A stretch of 10,047 nucleotides of DNA. Origin: an archaeon (GTDB taxonomy: Archaea > Nanobdellota > Nanobdellia > Pacearchaeales > GW2011-AR1). Numbering within the stretch: the stretch's first letter is position 1; each line of letters begins with the position of its first letter. Where the stretch lies: positions 1 through 10,047 of the forward strand of contig DAHVOT010000026.1 in NCBI GenBank assembly GCA_027318675.1, in the 5' to 3' direction. Made by a program: the position numbers and the translations under genes. This document shows, one piece after another, positions 1-6,528 of this stretch. The notes beneath the pieces are model-generated. The model was not told the DNA's origin. It saw only the letters and a program-made list of their open reading frames with translations, and searched no databases.

Positions 1-1109
1 GAATAGAGAAAATAGAGGAGCTTTCGGGAGTGTATTTGAAAATGGCTCTTAATAGACATAAGACACTAGGAGCTTCTAAGTTCAGGGAGCAAACCGAAAA
101 GGAAGCGTTAAACGAAATAATAAGAGAAGTAAATGAAATATTAAATCATCTAAAGAGAAACAACAAAGTAAATGAACTTATAAGAGGCAAAGGAATAATT
201 GAATTGAAAAAAACAGGTTTGTATGACATGTTTAAGATATTTATTAAGAATTCTGAGTTTACAGAAGAAATAGATGAAGAGAGCTATGTTCATGATGTTG
301 CAAGCACAATAAGAATGTTTGATGAATTCTTAGATGAATCCTACGTATTATTTGATAAAAGAGAAGATAATCTTATTGCAAGTATAGTTACAATCAATCT
401 TGCAAAGAAATTTCAAGAAATGGTAAATAAAAACAAAGTTATTATTCTTATGTCTGGAACACTTCATTCAAGCGATGTTCTTTCAGAGATATTTGGCATT
501 GATAGATTTAAAATTATAGACGCTGAAACTGAAAATCCTGGTAAAATAAATATTTTAAGAACAGGGGAAGAAATGGATTGTAAATACTCTAATTTCTCTT
601 CTGGAAAAGCCGAAAGAAAAAAGTATCTCCAAGCATTAGATAAGTGTATTGAGATTGCAAAAAAACCTGTATTAATACATGTAAACAGTTTTGGCGATTT
701 ACCCGACAGATTTGAAAGAGAAAAATTTGATTTGAGGCATGCTATAACTAGAGAGGATTTAATTGAATTGCAAATTAAAGATAAAGAGAGTTCTATGATT
801 AAAAAGTTCAAAGAAGGAAGAATGAATATTCTATTTTCAACAAAATGTTCAAGAGGAGTAGATTTTCCTGGAGATGAATGCAGAACAATTATATTCACAA
901 AATTTCCAAATCCAAATGTACAGGATGCATTTTGGAAAATACTTAACAAAACAAATCCTCAAAAATATTGGAGTTTTTATAAAGATAAAGCTCGCAGAGA
1001 GATTCTTCAAAAGATATACAGAGGAGTTAGATTTAAACAAGATGAAGTTACACTTATGAGTCCAGATTTAAGAGTGTTGAATTTTTTCAAGGAGAAACCT
1101 TCTTCTTAG
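1..1109 (+). CDS. XPD/DinG-family DNA helicase, C-terminal part (5' truncated by window edge)
   Basis: The frame is open to the left edge (first whole codon at base 3), so the N-terminal ATPase half with Walker A and DEAH box lies outside. The visible ~368 residues carry the second motor domain of a superfamily 2, Rad3/XPD-like helicase. Motif III-like MSGTL is at bases 450-464. A motif V segment, FSTKCSRGVDFPGD, is at 834-875. A motif VI-like QKIYRGVR, with the two arginines expected for ATP contact, is at 1008-1031. Family members are ATP-driven 5'-3' DNA helicases for repair; which subtype this is cannot be settled without the N-terminus and any iron-sulfur domain. GTG at 30 and ATG at 42 are unlikely to be real starts, because a protein beginning there would lack the first motor domain. 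The stop at 1107-1109 lies inside the 3' end of the convergent VTT gene. Confidence 0.85.
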   Translation, partial: IEKIEELSGVYLKMALNRHKTLGASKFREQTEKEALNEIIREVNEILNHLKRNNKVNELIRGKGIIELKKTGLYDMFKIFIKNSEFTEEIDEESYVHDVASTIRMFDEFLDESYVLFDKREDNLIASIVTINLAKKFQEMVNKNKVIILMSGTLHSSDVLSEIFGIDRFKIIDAETENPGKINILRTGEEMDCKYSNFSSGKAERKKYLQALDKCIEIAKKPVLIHVNSFGDLPDRFEREKFDLRHAITREDLIELQIKDKESSMIKKFKEGRMNILFSTKCSRGVDFPGDECRTIIFTKFPNPNVQDAFWKILNKTNPQKYWSFYKDKARREILQKIYRGVRFKQDEVTLMSPDLRVLNFFKEKPSS

Positions 1110-1836
1110 ATTTCTTTTTTGTTTTATTTATATTCTGATTATTTAATCTACTTTTCTGTATTGATCTCCAGATTAAATAAACAAATATCAAGAGATAAGC
1201 AACACTTATCCAAATGAGAACAGAATATAATACAGGATGGTTGTTTACGAAAGTTTCTCCAAAATAAGTGTGCAAAAAAATCATTGGAGTTAAACCCAAA
1301 CCTGTCCCAATTAAAAATTGTCTTTTTTTCATGCTTGTTAAACCTGCAAGATAGCTGAATAAATCCGATGTTGTTAAAGGGTTTACTCTAAGAAGGAAAA
1401 GAGAAAAAACACCGTATTTTTGTGAAAATTTATCAAATTTCTTTCTTATATTCTCATCTACTCTTTTTTCAACGAATTTTCTTCCAAATCTTCTTGCTAA
1501 CCAAAATGCAATAAATGCTCCAATTAAATTGCCAATTAAAGTTAAAATACCTCCCAAGAATGCCCCAAATAATGCTCCCCCTGCAATGTAAAGAGCGAGA
1601 GCAGGTATAGGTGCAAGTACAACTTCAAGCATAACAATAACGACAAAAAGTATATAAGAAAATATTCCAAAAGATTCCATCAGCTGCACAACTGAATCTG
1701 AATCACTATTTGATATAGAATAAATTAATCCTTTAGAATAATAAGAATAAATAAACATCCCTGAAACTAAAACAATTATTAAAAGGATCAACCAATTTTT
1801 TCTTAAAAAATCAATTACCTTTTCACCTCTACTCAT
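1087..1836 (-). CDS. VTT-domain (TVP38/TMEM64, SNARE-associated/DedA-like) membrane protein, copy 1
   Basis: This 249-residue integral membrane protein belongs to the VTT/TVP38 family. Relatives in this superfamily are linked to lipid scrambling or flipping and membrane homeostasis; the substrate here is unknown. There is a membrane segment at about residues 14-32, a long hydrophobic block at 55-115 with re-entrant-like APIPALALYIAGG and a glycine-rich stretch, the family motif LARRFGRKFV at 113-122, and the hallmark FLLRVNPLTTSDLFSYLAGLT at 147-167. Further segments lie at about 174-192 and 201-224, then a Lys-rich cytoplasmic tail. The ATG is supported by a TATA box centred about 25 nt upstream, which implies a leaderless mRNA. 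It is clearly paralogous to the next gene (1878-2606), 41 nt upstream, and its 3' end overlaps the helicase gene tail to tail. Confidence 0.88.
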   Translation of the reverse strand: MSRGEKVIDFLRKNWLILLIIVLVSGMFIYSYYSKGLIYSISNSDSDSVVQLMESFGIFSYILFVVIVMLEVVLAPIPALALYIAGGALFGAFLGGILTLIGNLIGAFIAFWLARRFGRKFVEKRVDENIRKKFDKFSQKYGVFSLFLLRVNPLTTSDLFSYLAGLTSMKKRQFLIGTGLGLTPMIFLHTYFGETFVNNHPVLYSVLIWISVAYLLIFVYLIWRSIQKSRLNNQNINKTKKKSKKKVSP

Positions 1837-1857
1837 ATTAAATAAATAAATTTAGAT

Positions 1858-1865
1858 TATATAAA
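1858..1865 (-). promoter_or_regulatory. TATA box of VTT copy 1
   Basis: TTTATATA on the minus strand lies in the 41-nt gap between the two VTT genes. It is centred about 25 nt before the ATG at 1836, the usual archaeal TATA-to-start-site distance. Transcription should therefore begin at or next to the ATG. No Shine-Dalgarno sequence is present. Confidence 0.65.
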
Positions 1866-1877
1866 TATAATCCACAA

Positions 1878-2606
1878 TCACTTTTTCTTTTGATTATTTT
1901 TATTAACTTTATTTTCAGTTTTTTTATCTTTTCTTCTTATAAAAAAGAAATAAATCAACCCCAAGGCCAATATTGTAAGATATAATATTGCTATTCCTAT
2001 AAATATCTTGAATAAAATTGGATTATCGCCTACTTCTTTACCAAAATAGACTTGGACAAATATTGCTGGTGCTAAACCTAAAAGAGTGTATCCCAAAAAT
2101 CTCCAGAATTTTATTTTTGTTAACCCTGCTATATAACTCCAGACATCTGAAGAAGTTAAAGGATTTAATCTTAAAAGGAATATTGCTATTGAGCCATACT
2201 TATCTGAAAGTTTATCGAATTTTTCAGTGTGTTTTTTTGAAACATGTTTATCCACAAATTCTCTTCCATATTTTTGAGAGAGTTTAAATGCAATTGAAGA
2301 ACCAATTGCAACTCCCACCATAGTTAATCCCCAAGATATATATGGACCAAATAATATCCCTCCTGTTACATAAAATATAAATGGATGAATTGGGGCAAAA
2401 ATAACTCCGGTGATAATCAAAAGAATATAAGCTAAGAAAGAAAATGCCCCTAAAGAACTTAAAGTTTCGATTAAGCCTCCTTGATCGAGATTTACAACTG
2501 AATAAAAGAAACCTTTTGTAAAATAAGAGTATATGAAAAATCCAAAAACAGCTAAGATGATTATTCCCAAAAAAATCTTGCCATCATTCTTCCTCTTTTT
2601 TTCCAT
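1878..2606 (-). CDS. VTT-domain (TVP38/TMEM64, SNARE-associated/DedA-like) membrane protein, copy 2
   Basis: This 242-residue membrane protein has the same architecture as its downstream neighbour. A membrane segment lies at about residues 11-29, a hydrophobic block with APIHPFIFYVTGG at 53-108, the motif LSQKYGREFV at 109-118, and FLLRLNPLTSSDVWSYIAGLT at 143-163, nearly the same as copy 1. Two more segments lie at about 170-188 and 200-223, followed by a Lys/Asn-rich tail. The two proteins align along their whole length, so this is a tandem duplication, an old one because many positions differ. The family is implicated in lipid transport across membranes; the substrate is unknown. The ATG is supported by a TATA-like box centred 25 nt upstream. 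It is divergent from the protease gene across a 143-nt spacer. Confidence 0.88.
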   Translation of the reverse strand: MEKKRKNDGKIFLGIIILAVFGFFIYSYFTKGFFYSVVNLDQGGLIETLSSLGAFSFLAYILLIITGVIFAPIHPFIFYVTGGILFGPYISWGLTMVGVAIGSSIAFKLSQKYGREFVDKHVSKKHTEKFDKLSDKYGSIAIFLLRLNPLTSSDVWSYIAGLTKIKFWRFLGYTLLGLAPAIFVQVYFGKEVGDNPILFKIFIGIAILYLTILALGLIYFFFIRRKDKKTENKVNKNNQKKK

Positions 2607-2627
2607 TATAAATATGCGTAAAAGATG

Positions 2628-2635
2628 TTTAAAAA
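2628..2635 (-). promoter_or_regulatory. TATA-like box of VTT copy 2
   Basis: TTTTTAAA on the minus strand is centred about 25 nt before the ATG at 2606. It also forms the left half of a 16-nt sequence that recurs at the 3' end of the tRNA gene (6299-6314). No ribosome binding site is visible. Confidence 0.55.
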
Positions 2636-2643
2636 TAGAACGC
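2628..2643. repeat. 16-nt direct repeat, copy A
   Basis: The plus-strand sequence tttaaaaatagaacgc occurs here and again, identical and in the same orientation, at 6299-6314. The two copies bracket the protease gene. The match ends abruptly on both sides. Its AT-rich half overlaps the TATA-like box of VTT copy 2, so chance or shared promoter/terminator composition may explain it. Confidence 0.5.
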
Positions 2644-2717
2644 TTCTTGAAAATATAAAAATACGAATAAATAATTAATTAATTCTTATCTTAAATTATA
2701 AAAATTTAATAGAAATA

Positions 2718-2725
2718 TTTATAAA
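2718..2725 (+). promoter_or_regulatory. TATA box of the subtilase gene
   Basis: TTTATAAA is preceded by a purine-rich AGAAA that could serve as a TFB-recognition element. It is centred about 28 nt before the ATG at 2750, so the mRNA should have a leader of no more than a few bases. No Shine-Dalgarno sequence precedes the start. Confidence 0.6.
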
Positions 2726-2749
2726 ATAAGATTATTTGATACAAATAAG

Positions 2750-5700
2750 ATGGTGAATAAGTTGAATAATTCATTCTTATTTTTTTCAATTCTACTAATT
2801 TTTTTAATAATAACCTCTTTTGTTATTTTTTTATTTAACTCTCATGAAAGCAATAAAAATTATTCGGGTAATGCTATTGATGATGGACTTTATTCTGAAT
2901 TATATAAAGATAGTTACACTTACACAAAAGAATATGGAGAAGATTTGGAAATAGATAATCAACATAAAAATGAAATAAATAAAAAAGATTATTTAGGGTA
3001 TATAATTGAATTTGAAGAAGAATCTATTTTAGAAAATAGATTAAGAATAAAAGAAGAAATAAAAAAAAGTAATGAATTTAAAGTAGATAATTTAGAGGAT
3101 ATAAATTTAGAATTAAATACAAAAACAAAAAATTATCTAGATAAAATAGAATATAATAATGCGAAGATAAAATCAGATATAGTTTCTAATATTAGAAAAT
3201 CTAGAAAAGATTTATTCTTAAAAAATTCAGAAGTTATAAAAAAAGAGTATATAACTGCATTTAATGGAGTTTTCATGGATGTTTCAGATGAAGAAGCAGA
3301 GAACATAAAAGAAATACCTGGAGTAAAAAATGTTTATCCCAATTATATAATACATATTGATTTAATGAATTCTGTTCCTTTAATTGGAGCTAGCAATGTT
3401 TGGAAATTGGATGTTAATGGTAATAATTGTATTATCTCTGGAAAAGAATGTTTAACTGGAAAAGGAGTAGTAATTGGTATTATAGATACGGGGGTTGATT
3501 ATAAACACCCTGATTTAGGAGGATGCTTAGGAGCTAATTGTAAAGTTATTGGAGGCTATGATTTTGTTAATGAACGTACTGACCCTATAGATGATTATGG
3601 ACATGGGACCCACGTCGCTGCAATTGCAGCTGGAAACGGAGTATTAAAAGGAGTTGCCCCAGATGCAAAAATTATTTCATATAAAGTGTGTAATAATTTC
3701 GGATCTTGTTCTTATGAGGATATACTTTCTGCAATAAATAGTGCAGCAGATTTAGATAAAGATGGTATACCTATGGAGAATGAATTAGATTATGTTGATA
3801 TTATAAGTTTAAGTTTAGGAGGGTTAGGAGGAAATCCAGATGATGGGTTAAGCAAAGCAATAGATAATGTTGTGAATGGAGGAATAGTTGCTGTTGTTGC
3901 TGCTGGAAATAATGGCCCCTCTTTAGGTACAATAAATAGTCCGGGAACAGCAAGAAATGCTATAACTGTTGGAGCTGTTGATAAAAATAAAAATCTTGCT
4001 TTATTTAGTTCTAGAGGCCCTGTTTTATGGAAAGATTCTCAAGGAAAGGAAAATGTTTTAATTAAACCAGACATTGTTGCTCCTGGTGTAAATATATGCG
4101 CTGCTCAATGGGGAGATTCATTTAATTATGCTAAATGTTTAGATGATAACCACATTTCAATAAGCGGAACTTCTATGGCTACACCTCATGTTTCTGGGGC
4201 GATTGCATTGCTAAAACAAAAACATCCTACTTGGACCCCTATTGAAATTAAAAATTCGATTAAGGCCACTGCAGACAATCTTGGAAGCGGATATAGTTTA
4301 TCTGAGCAAGGTTATGGGCTTATAAATTTAAGCAAACTTTTAAAATTAAATTATCCTTCAAATGCTTCATTTGAATTTTATGTATTATCTCCGGAGAATA
4401 ATCAGATTCTTGAAGTATATTCTCCTATTGAAATAAGGGGTATTTTCCCAGAAAATTATACTTCTTTAACCGTTAAATACAAGAATAATGATTTAAATAA
4501 TTCTAATTGGTCAAGTTCGTTTGTTTCAATTATGGGTTACAATTTAACTATTGCTAGAATAGATCCAAGGGCATATTTAAATGGGGGAAATTACACTTTT
4601 GAGATCGCTATAACTAAAAATGGGCAAATAAAAAAACAAACTATAAATTATATATTTGATAAAAGTCTTATGCAAGGATGGCCTCTTAAACTTAGTTTAA
4701 ATAATCCTGCTTATATGCATCATCCAATACTTGAAGATTTAAATAAAGATGGTATAGATGAATTGATATTCTCAACTTATCCAGATGGGAAGATATATGT
4801 TGTTAAAAGTGATTTAAAAAATCTAGTTGGTTGGCCTAAACAAATTGGTGTTCTGGGAGATCCAAGAAATCCTGTTGGAGGATACCCTGTTATAGGTGAT
4901 TTAAATAAAGACGGATATAAAGAAATTATAGTTGTTTCTGGTTTTTCTGGTGGAGGAAGTCCCGGAGGAAATCTTAAAAGTTATGTGTATGCGTTTTATT
5001 TCAATGGAAGTTTATTGAATGGGTTCCCTGTTGAAATTGAATTATCTGAACCTAACAATCCTCCAACTATTGCTGATTTAAACAGAGATGGTCAAGTAGA
5101 AATAATAGTTGTTACTGGAGCTGAATCTCTGGATACAATCAATAACACAGTAACTGAACACAAAAAAATATATATAATAAATAATAAAGGAAAATTCTTG
5201 TCTGGATGGCCTGTGGAGACAAAGGGGAATCAAAGGCCATTCAATGATGGAGTTTCTTTAGTTGATTTAAACAATGATGGAAAATTAGAAATTATTCTTG
5301 GAACTTTAAATTATTCTAAGCTCTTTGAAAATTCAAGTATTCAAGCCTTTTATTATAATGGATCCATTGTCTCTGGTTTTCCAATCTATTCCAATAATCT
5401 CGTTAGTTGGATAACAATTGGTGATGTTGATAAAGATGATTTTCAAGAGATGGTATCTATTTATGGAAGATATGAATTAGATGGGTATCATTCACGCCTT
5501 TCTGTATATAACTACCTAAAGAATTCTTTTAGGGATGTTTGTACAACAGATTCTCAATTTGCCTCTATAGGAGATTTAAACAAAGATAAAAACATAGAAA
5601 TCGTTTCAATATTCGGAAATCAAGTAAGAATTATGTACCCTAATTGCACATTATTATCTGGTTGGCCAAAGGTATCTGCATCTAATTATGCAAGCTCCTC

Positions 5701-6274
5701 TCCCCCGGTAATAGCAAATATTTATGGAGACTACAAGGAAGAAGTGCTTGTAATTGGGCAAGATGGAATAATCTCTGCTTTTGATTTTAATGGAAACACA
5801 ATACCTGGATTTCCAAAATATATTAAAGGTATTGGTAGTGATTTGGTTGTGGGAAATTTTGATTCAGATAATTATTCCGAATTTATTGCTACTATTCAGG
5901 GAATTGATATTAATCAGCCAAGAATATATGCGTTTAATTTAAATTCAAATTATATAAAAGAAAATATAAGTTGGCCTAAATATAAACACGATTCTCAAAA
6001 TACTGGATGTTATGACTGTGATAAAATAATGACTCCTGCCAATTCTAATCTAGCTTGTTTAGATAGTGATAATGGTAAAAATTATCTTGTAGCTGGAACA
6101 TTAAAATCTAAGAATCTAATTGGAAGCGATTCGTGTACTAGTACTAAAAACCTGATCGAGTATTATTGTGTAAATTCTACTTTTGGAAGCAAAATAAATT
6201 ATTACTGTACATATGGTTGTGAGAACAATGCTTGTAAAAAACCAACAAAAACTCTACCTTATCTTCCAATGTAA
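2750..6274 (+). CDS. Membrane-anchored subtilisin-like serine protease (S8) with FG-GAP/VCBS-like repeat domain and Cys-rich C-terminus
   Basis: This 1174-residue exported protease begins with a hydrophobic signal or anchor segment at 8-30. A propeptide-like inhibitor (I9) region follows at about 80-205; its typical end, FNGVFMDVSDEEAENIK, is near 171, and about 80 charged residues interrupt it. The S8 catalytic domain spans about 235-530: Asp246 (IIDTGVD), His285 (GHGTH), oxyanion Asn387 (AAGNNGP) and Ser475 (GTSMATPH). All four residues are present, so it should be active. A beta-sandwich-like linker (about 540-640) leads to eight DxNxDG-type repeats (643-1076), probably a calcium-binding beta-propeller, then a Cys-rich module (1087-1162). 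All 18 cysteines lie outside the anchor, an even number that suits disulfides. Likely roles are cleavage of external proteins for nutrients, surface maturation or cell contact; the target is unknown. No C-terminal membrane segment is seen. Confidence 0.93.
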   Translation: MVNKLNNSFLFFSILLIFLIITSFVIFLFNSHESNKNYSGNAIDDGLYSELYKDSYTYTKEYGEDLEIDNQHKNEINKKDYLGYIIEFEEESILENRLRIKEEIKKSNEFKVDNLEDINLELNTKTKNYLDKIEYNNAKIKSDIVSNIRKSRKDLFLKNSEVIKKEYITAFNGVFMDVSDEEAENIKEIPGVKNVYPNYIIHIDLMNSVPLIGASNVWKLDVNGNNCIISGKECLTGKGVVIGIIDTGVDYKHPDLGGCLGANCKVIGGYDFVNERTDPIDDYGHGTHVAAIAAGNGVLKGVAPDAKIISYKVCNNFGSCSYEDILSAINSAADLDKDGIPMENELDYVDIISLSLGGLGGNPDDGLSKAIDNVVNGGIVAVVAAGNNGPSLGTINSPGTARNAITVGAVDKNKNLALFSSRGPVLWKDSQGKENVLIKPDIVAPGVNICAAQWGDSFNYAKCLDDNHISISGTSMATPHVSGAIALLKQKHPTWTPIEIKNSIKATADNLGSGYSLSEQGYGLINLSKLLKLNYPSNASFEFYVLSPENNQILEVYSPIEIRGIFPENYTSLTVKYKNNDLNNSNWSSSFVSIMGYNLTIARIDPRAYLNGGNYTFEIAITKNGQIKKQTINYIFDKSLMQGWPLKLSLNNPAYMHHPILEDLNKDGIDELIFSTYPDGKIYVVKSDLKNLVGWPKQIGVLGDPRNPVGGYPVIGDLNKDGYKEIIVVSGFSGGGSPGGNLKSYVYAFYFNGSLLNGFPVEIELSEPNNPPTIADLNRDGQVEIIVVTGAESLDTINNTVTEHKKIYIINNKGKFLSGWPVETKGNQRPFNDGVSLVDLNNDGKLEIILGTLNYSKLFENSSIQAFYYNGSIVSGFPIYSNNLVSWITIGDVDKDDFQEMVSIYGRYELDGYHSRLSVYNYLKNSFRDVCTTDSQFASIGDLNKDKNIEIVSIFGNQVRIMYPNCTLLSGWPKVSASNYASSSPPVIANIYGDYKEEVLVIGQDGIISAFDFNGNTIPGFPKYIKGIGSDLVVGNFDSDNYSEFIATIQGIDINQPRIYAFNLNSNYIKENISWPKYKHDSQNTGCYDCDKIMTPANSNLACLDSDNGKNYLVAGTLKSKNLIGSDSCTSTKNLIEYYCVNSTFGSKINYYCTYGCENNACKKPTKTLPYLPM
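4676..5977 (+). repeat. Eight degenerate FG-GAP/VCBS-like protein repeats within the subtilase
   Basis: Eight calcium-loop motifs begin at residues 663, 717, 776, 839, 892, 942, 990 and 1036. The first four match DLN[KNR]DG closely, the next two are close variants, and the last two are degenerate. They alternate with GWP/GFP motifs at 643, 694, 758, 819, 876, 971 and 1020 and a final SWP at 1074. Mean spacing is about 54 residues. One GWP, expected near 925, is lost. This is the pattern of integrin-alpha-like and VCBS propellers; an eight-bladed or closed seven-bladed fold is inferred, not shown. Confidence 0.75.
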
Positions 6275-6311
6275 GTTTATTGATAAAAAAATTTAATTTT
6301 TAAAAATAGAA
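6275..6311. terminator. AT-rich convergent termination region
   Basis: This 37-nt gap between the stop of the protease and the 3' end of the tRNA has T-runs on both strands: ATTTAATTTTT on plus (6291-6301), and TATTTTTA (6308-6301) and TTTTTTT (6290-6284) on minus. Archaeal RNA polymerase terminates at oligo-U stretches, so it could end both transcripts. There is no strong hairpin. Confidence 0.5.
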
Positions 6312-6314
6312 CGC
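6299..6314. repeat. 16-nt direct repeat, copy B (tRNA 3' end)
   Basis: This is the second copy of tttaaaaatagaacgc (other copy 2628-2643). On the minus strand it covers the last three bases of the tRNA (GCG) and the T-rich sequence just after it. The placement at a tRNA end recalls integrase attachment sites, but the tRNA share is only three bases and no integrase is visible. Confidence 0.5.
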
Positions 6315-6403
6315 CCCCGCCCGGAGTCGAACCGGGTTGCCCAAAGGGCCTTGCTTTCCTTAAAAGGCTCAAGGCAGGTGCAAAACCGTTATGCGCCGGA
6401 GGC
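6312..6403 (-). tRNA. tRNA-Ser(UGA), type II, with a probable short intron
   Basis: This is a 92-nt cloverleaf on the minus strand. The acceptor GCCTCCG (6403-6397) pairs with CGGGGGC (6319-6313) over seven positions with one G-T. G at 6312 is the discriminator, and CCA is not encoded. The T arm is CCCGG-TTCGACT-CCGGG (6336-6320). The D arm has a three-pair stem GCA/TGC and the conserved GG in its loop. A long variable arm with CCC-TTT-GGG lies at 6348-6337. Long variable arm plus G73 indicate serine. CCTGC then CTTGA gives U33 and anticodon TGA (6371-6369). The 3' strand of that stem appears only 14 nt later, so an intron of about 12 nt is needed. Odd points are G instead of U at position 8, a bulged A in GCAAGG of the anticodon stem, and T in place of A21. 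Presence of a tRNA is firm; isotype and splicing are less so. Confidence 0.82.
6356..6368 (-). other. Probable archaeal tRNA intron (about 12 nt, exact ends uncertain)
   Basis: The anticodon loop region is 19 nt where 7 is normal. Removing 6368-6357 leaves loop CTTGAAA, the usual serine-UGA form; removing 6367-6356 leaves CTTGAGA and corresponds to the canonical 37/38 site. CCTT at the 5' side of the loop can pair with AAGG in the intron, leaving a three-base GAG bulge or loop on one side and AAA(G) on the other. This resembles a relaxed bulge-helix-loop substrate of the archaeal splicing endonuclease. The outer helix is imperfect. Confidence 0.55.
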
Positions 6404-6424
6404 TCATTTCATTCGCTCTAACTA

Positions 6425-6436
6425 TTTTTTAAAAAA
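6425..6436 (-). promoter_or_regulatory. TATA-like element of the tRNA gene
   Basis: TTTTTTAAAAAA on the minus strand (6436-6425) is centred about 27 nt before the first base of the tRNA. This fits an archaeal tRNA promoter that starts transcription at or very near the mature 5' end. Confidence 0.5.
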
Positions 6437-6528
6437 AATACTTAGAGGCTTATTAAATTAAATATAAATAAATAGTTTAAAAGTATTTGGTTTTCAAATA
6501 TAATAATCTTATTTTATTGTATCAAAAT

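Noticed and set aside
30..44. GTG at 30 or ATG at 42 as the true start of the helicase, with GGGAG before it
   Set aside because: The frame stays open to the left edge and a protein starting here would lack the first motor domain, so truncation by the window is the simpler reading.
464..949. Open frame on the minus strand inside the helicase gene, and other frames opposite the large genes
   Set aside because: They lie wholly within well-supported genes, have no recognisable domains and no promoter at the usual distance.
2644..2717. A second tRNA or small RNA next to the left copy of the 16-nt repeat
   Set aside because: The flank is almost pure A/T with no stems, T arm or GC-rich block.
6312..6403. 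tRNA-Sec or tRNA-Pyl, suggested by the missing U8 and the TTCGACT T-loop
   Set aside because: No TCA or CTA anticodon can be placed in the loop, and the acceptor and T stems fit the 7+5 layout.
6312..6403. tRNA-Leu(GAG) reading of the anticodon region
   Set aside because: The discriminator is G, not A, and no five-pair stem frames GAG with U33.
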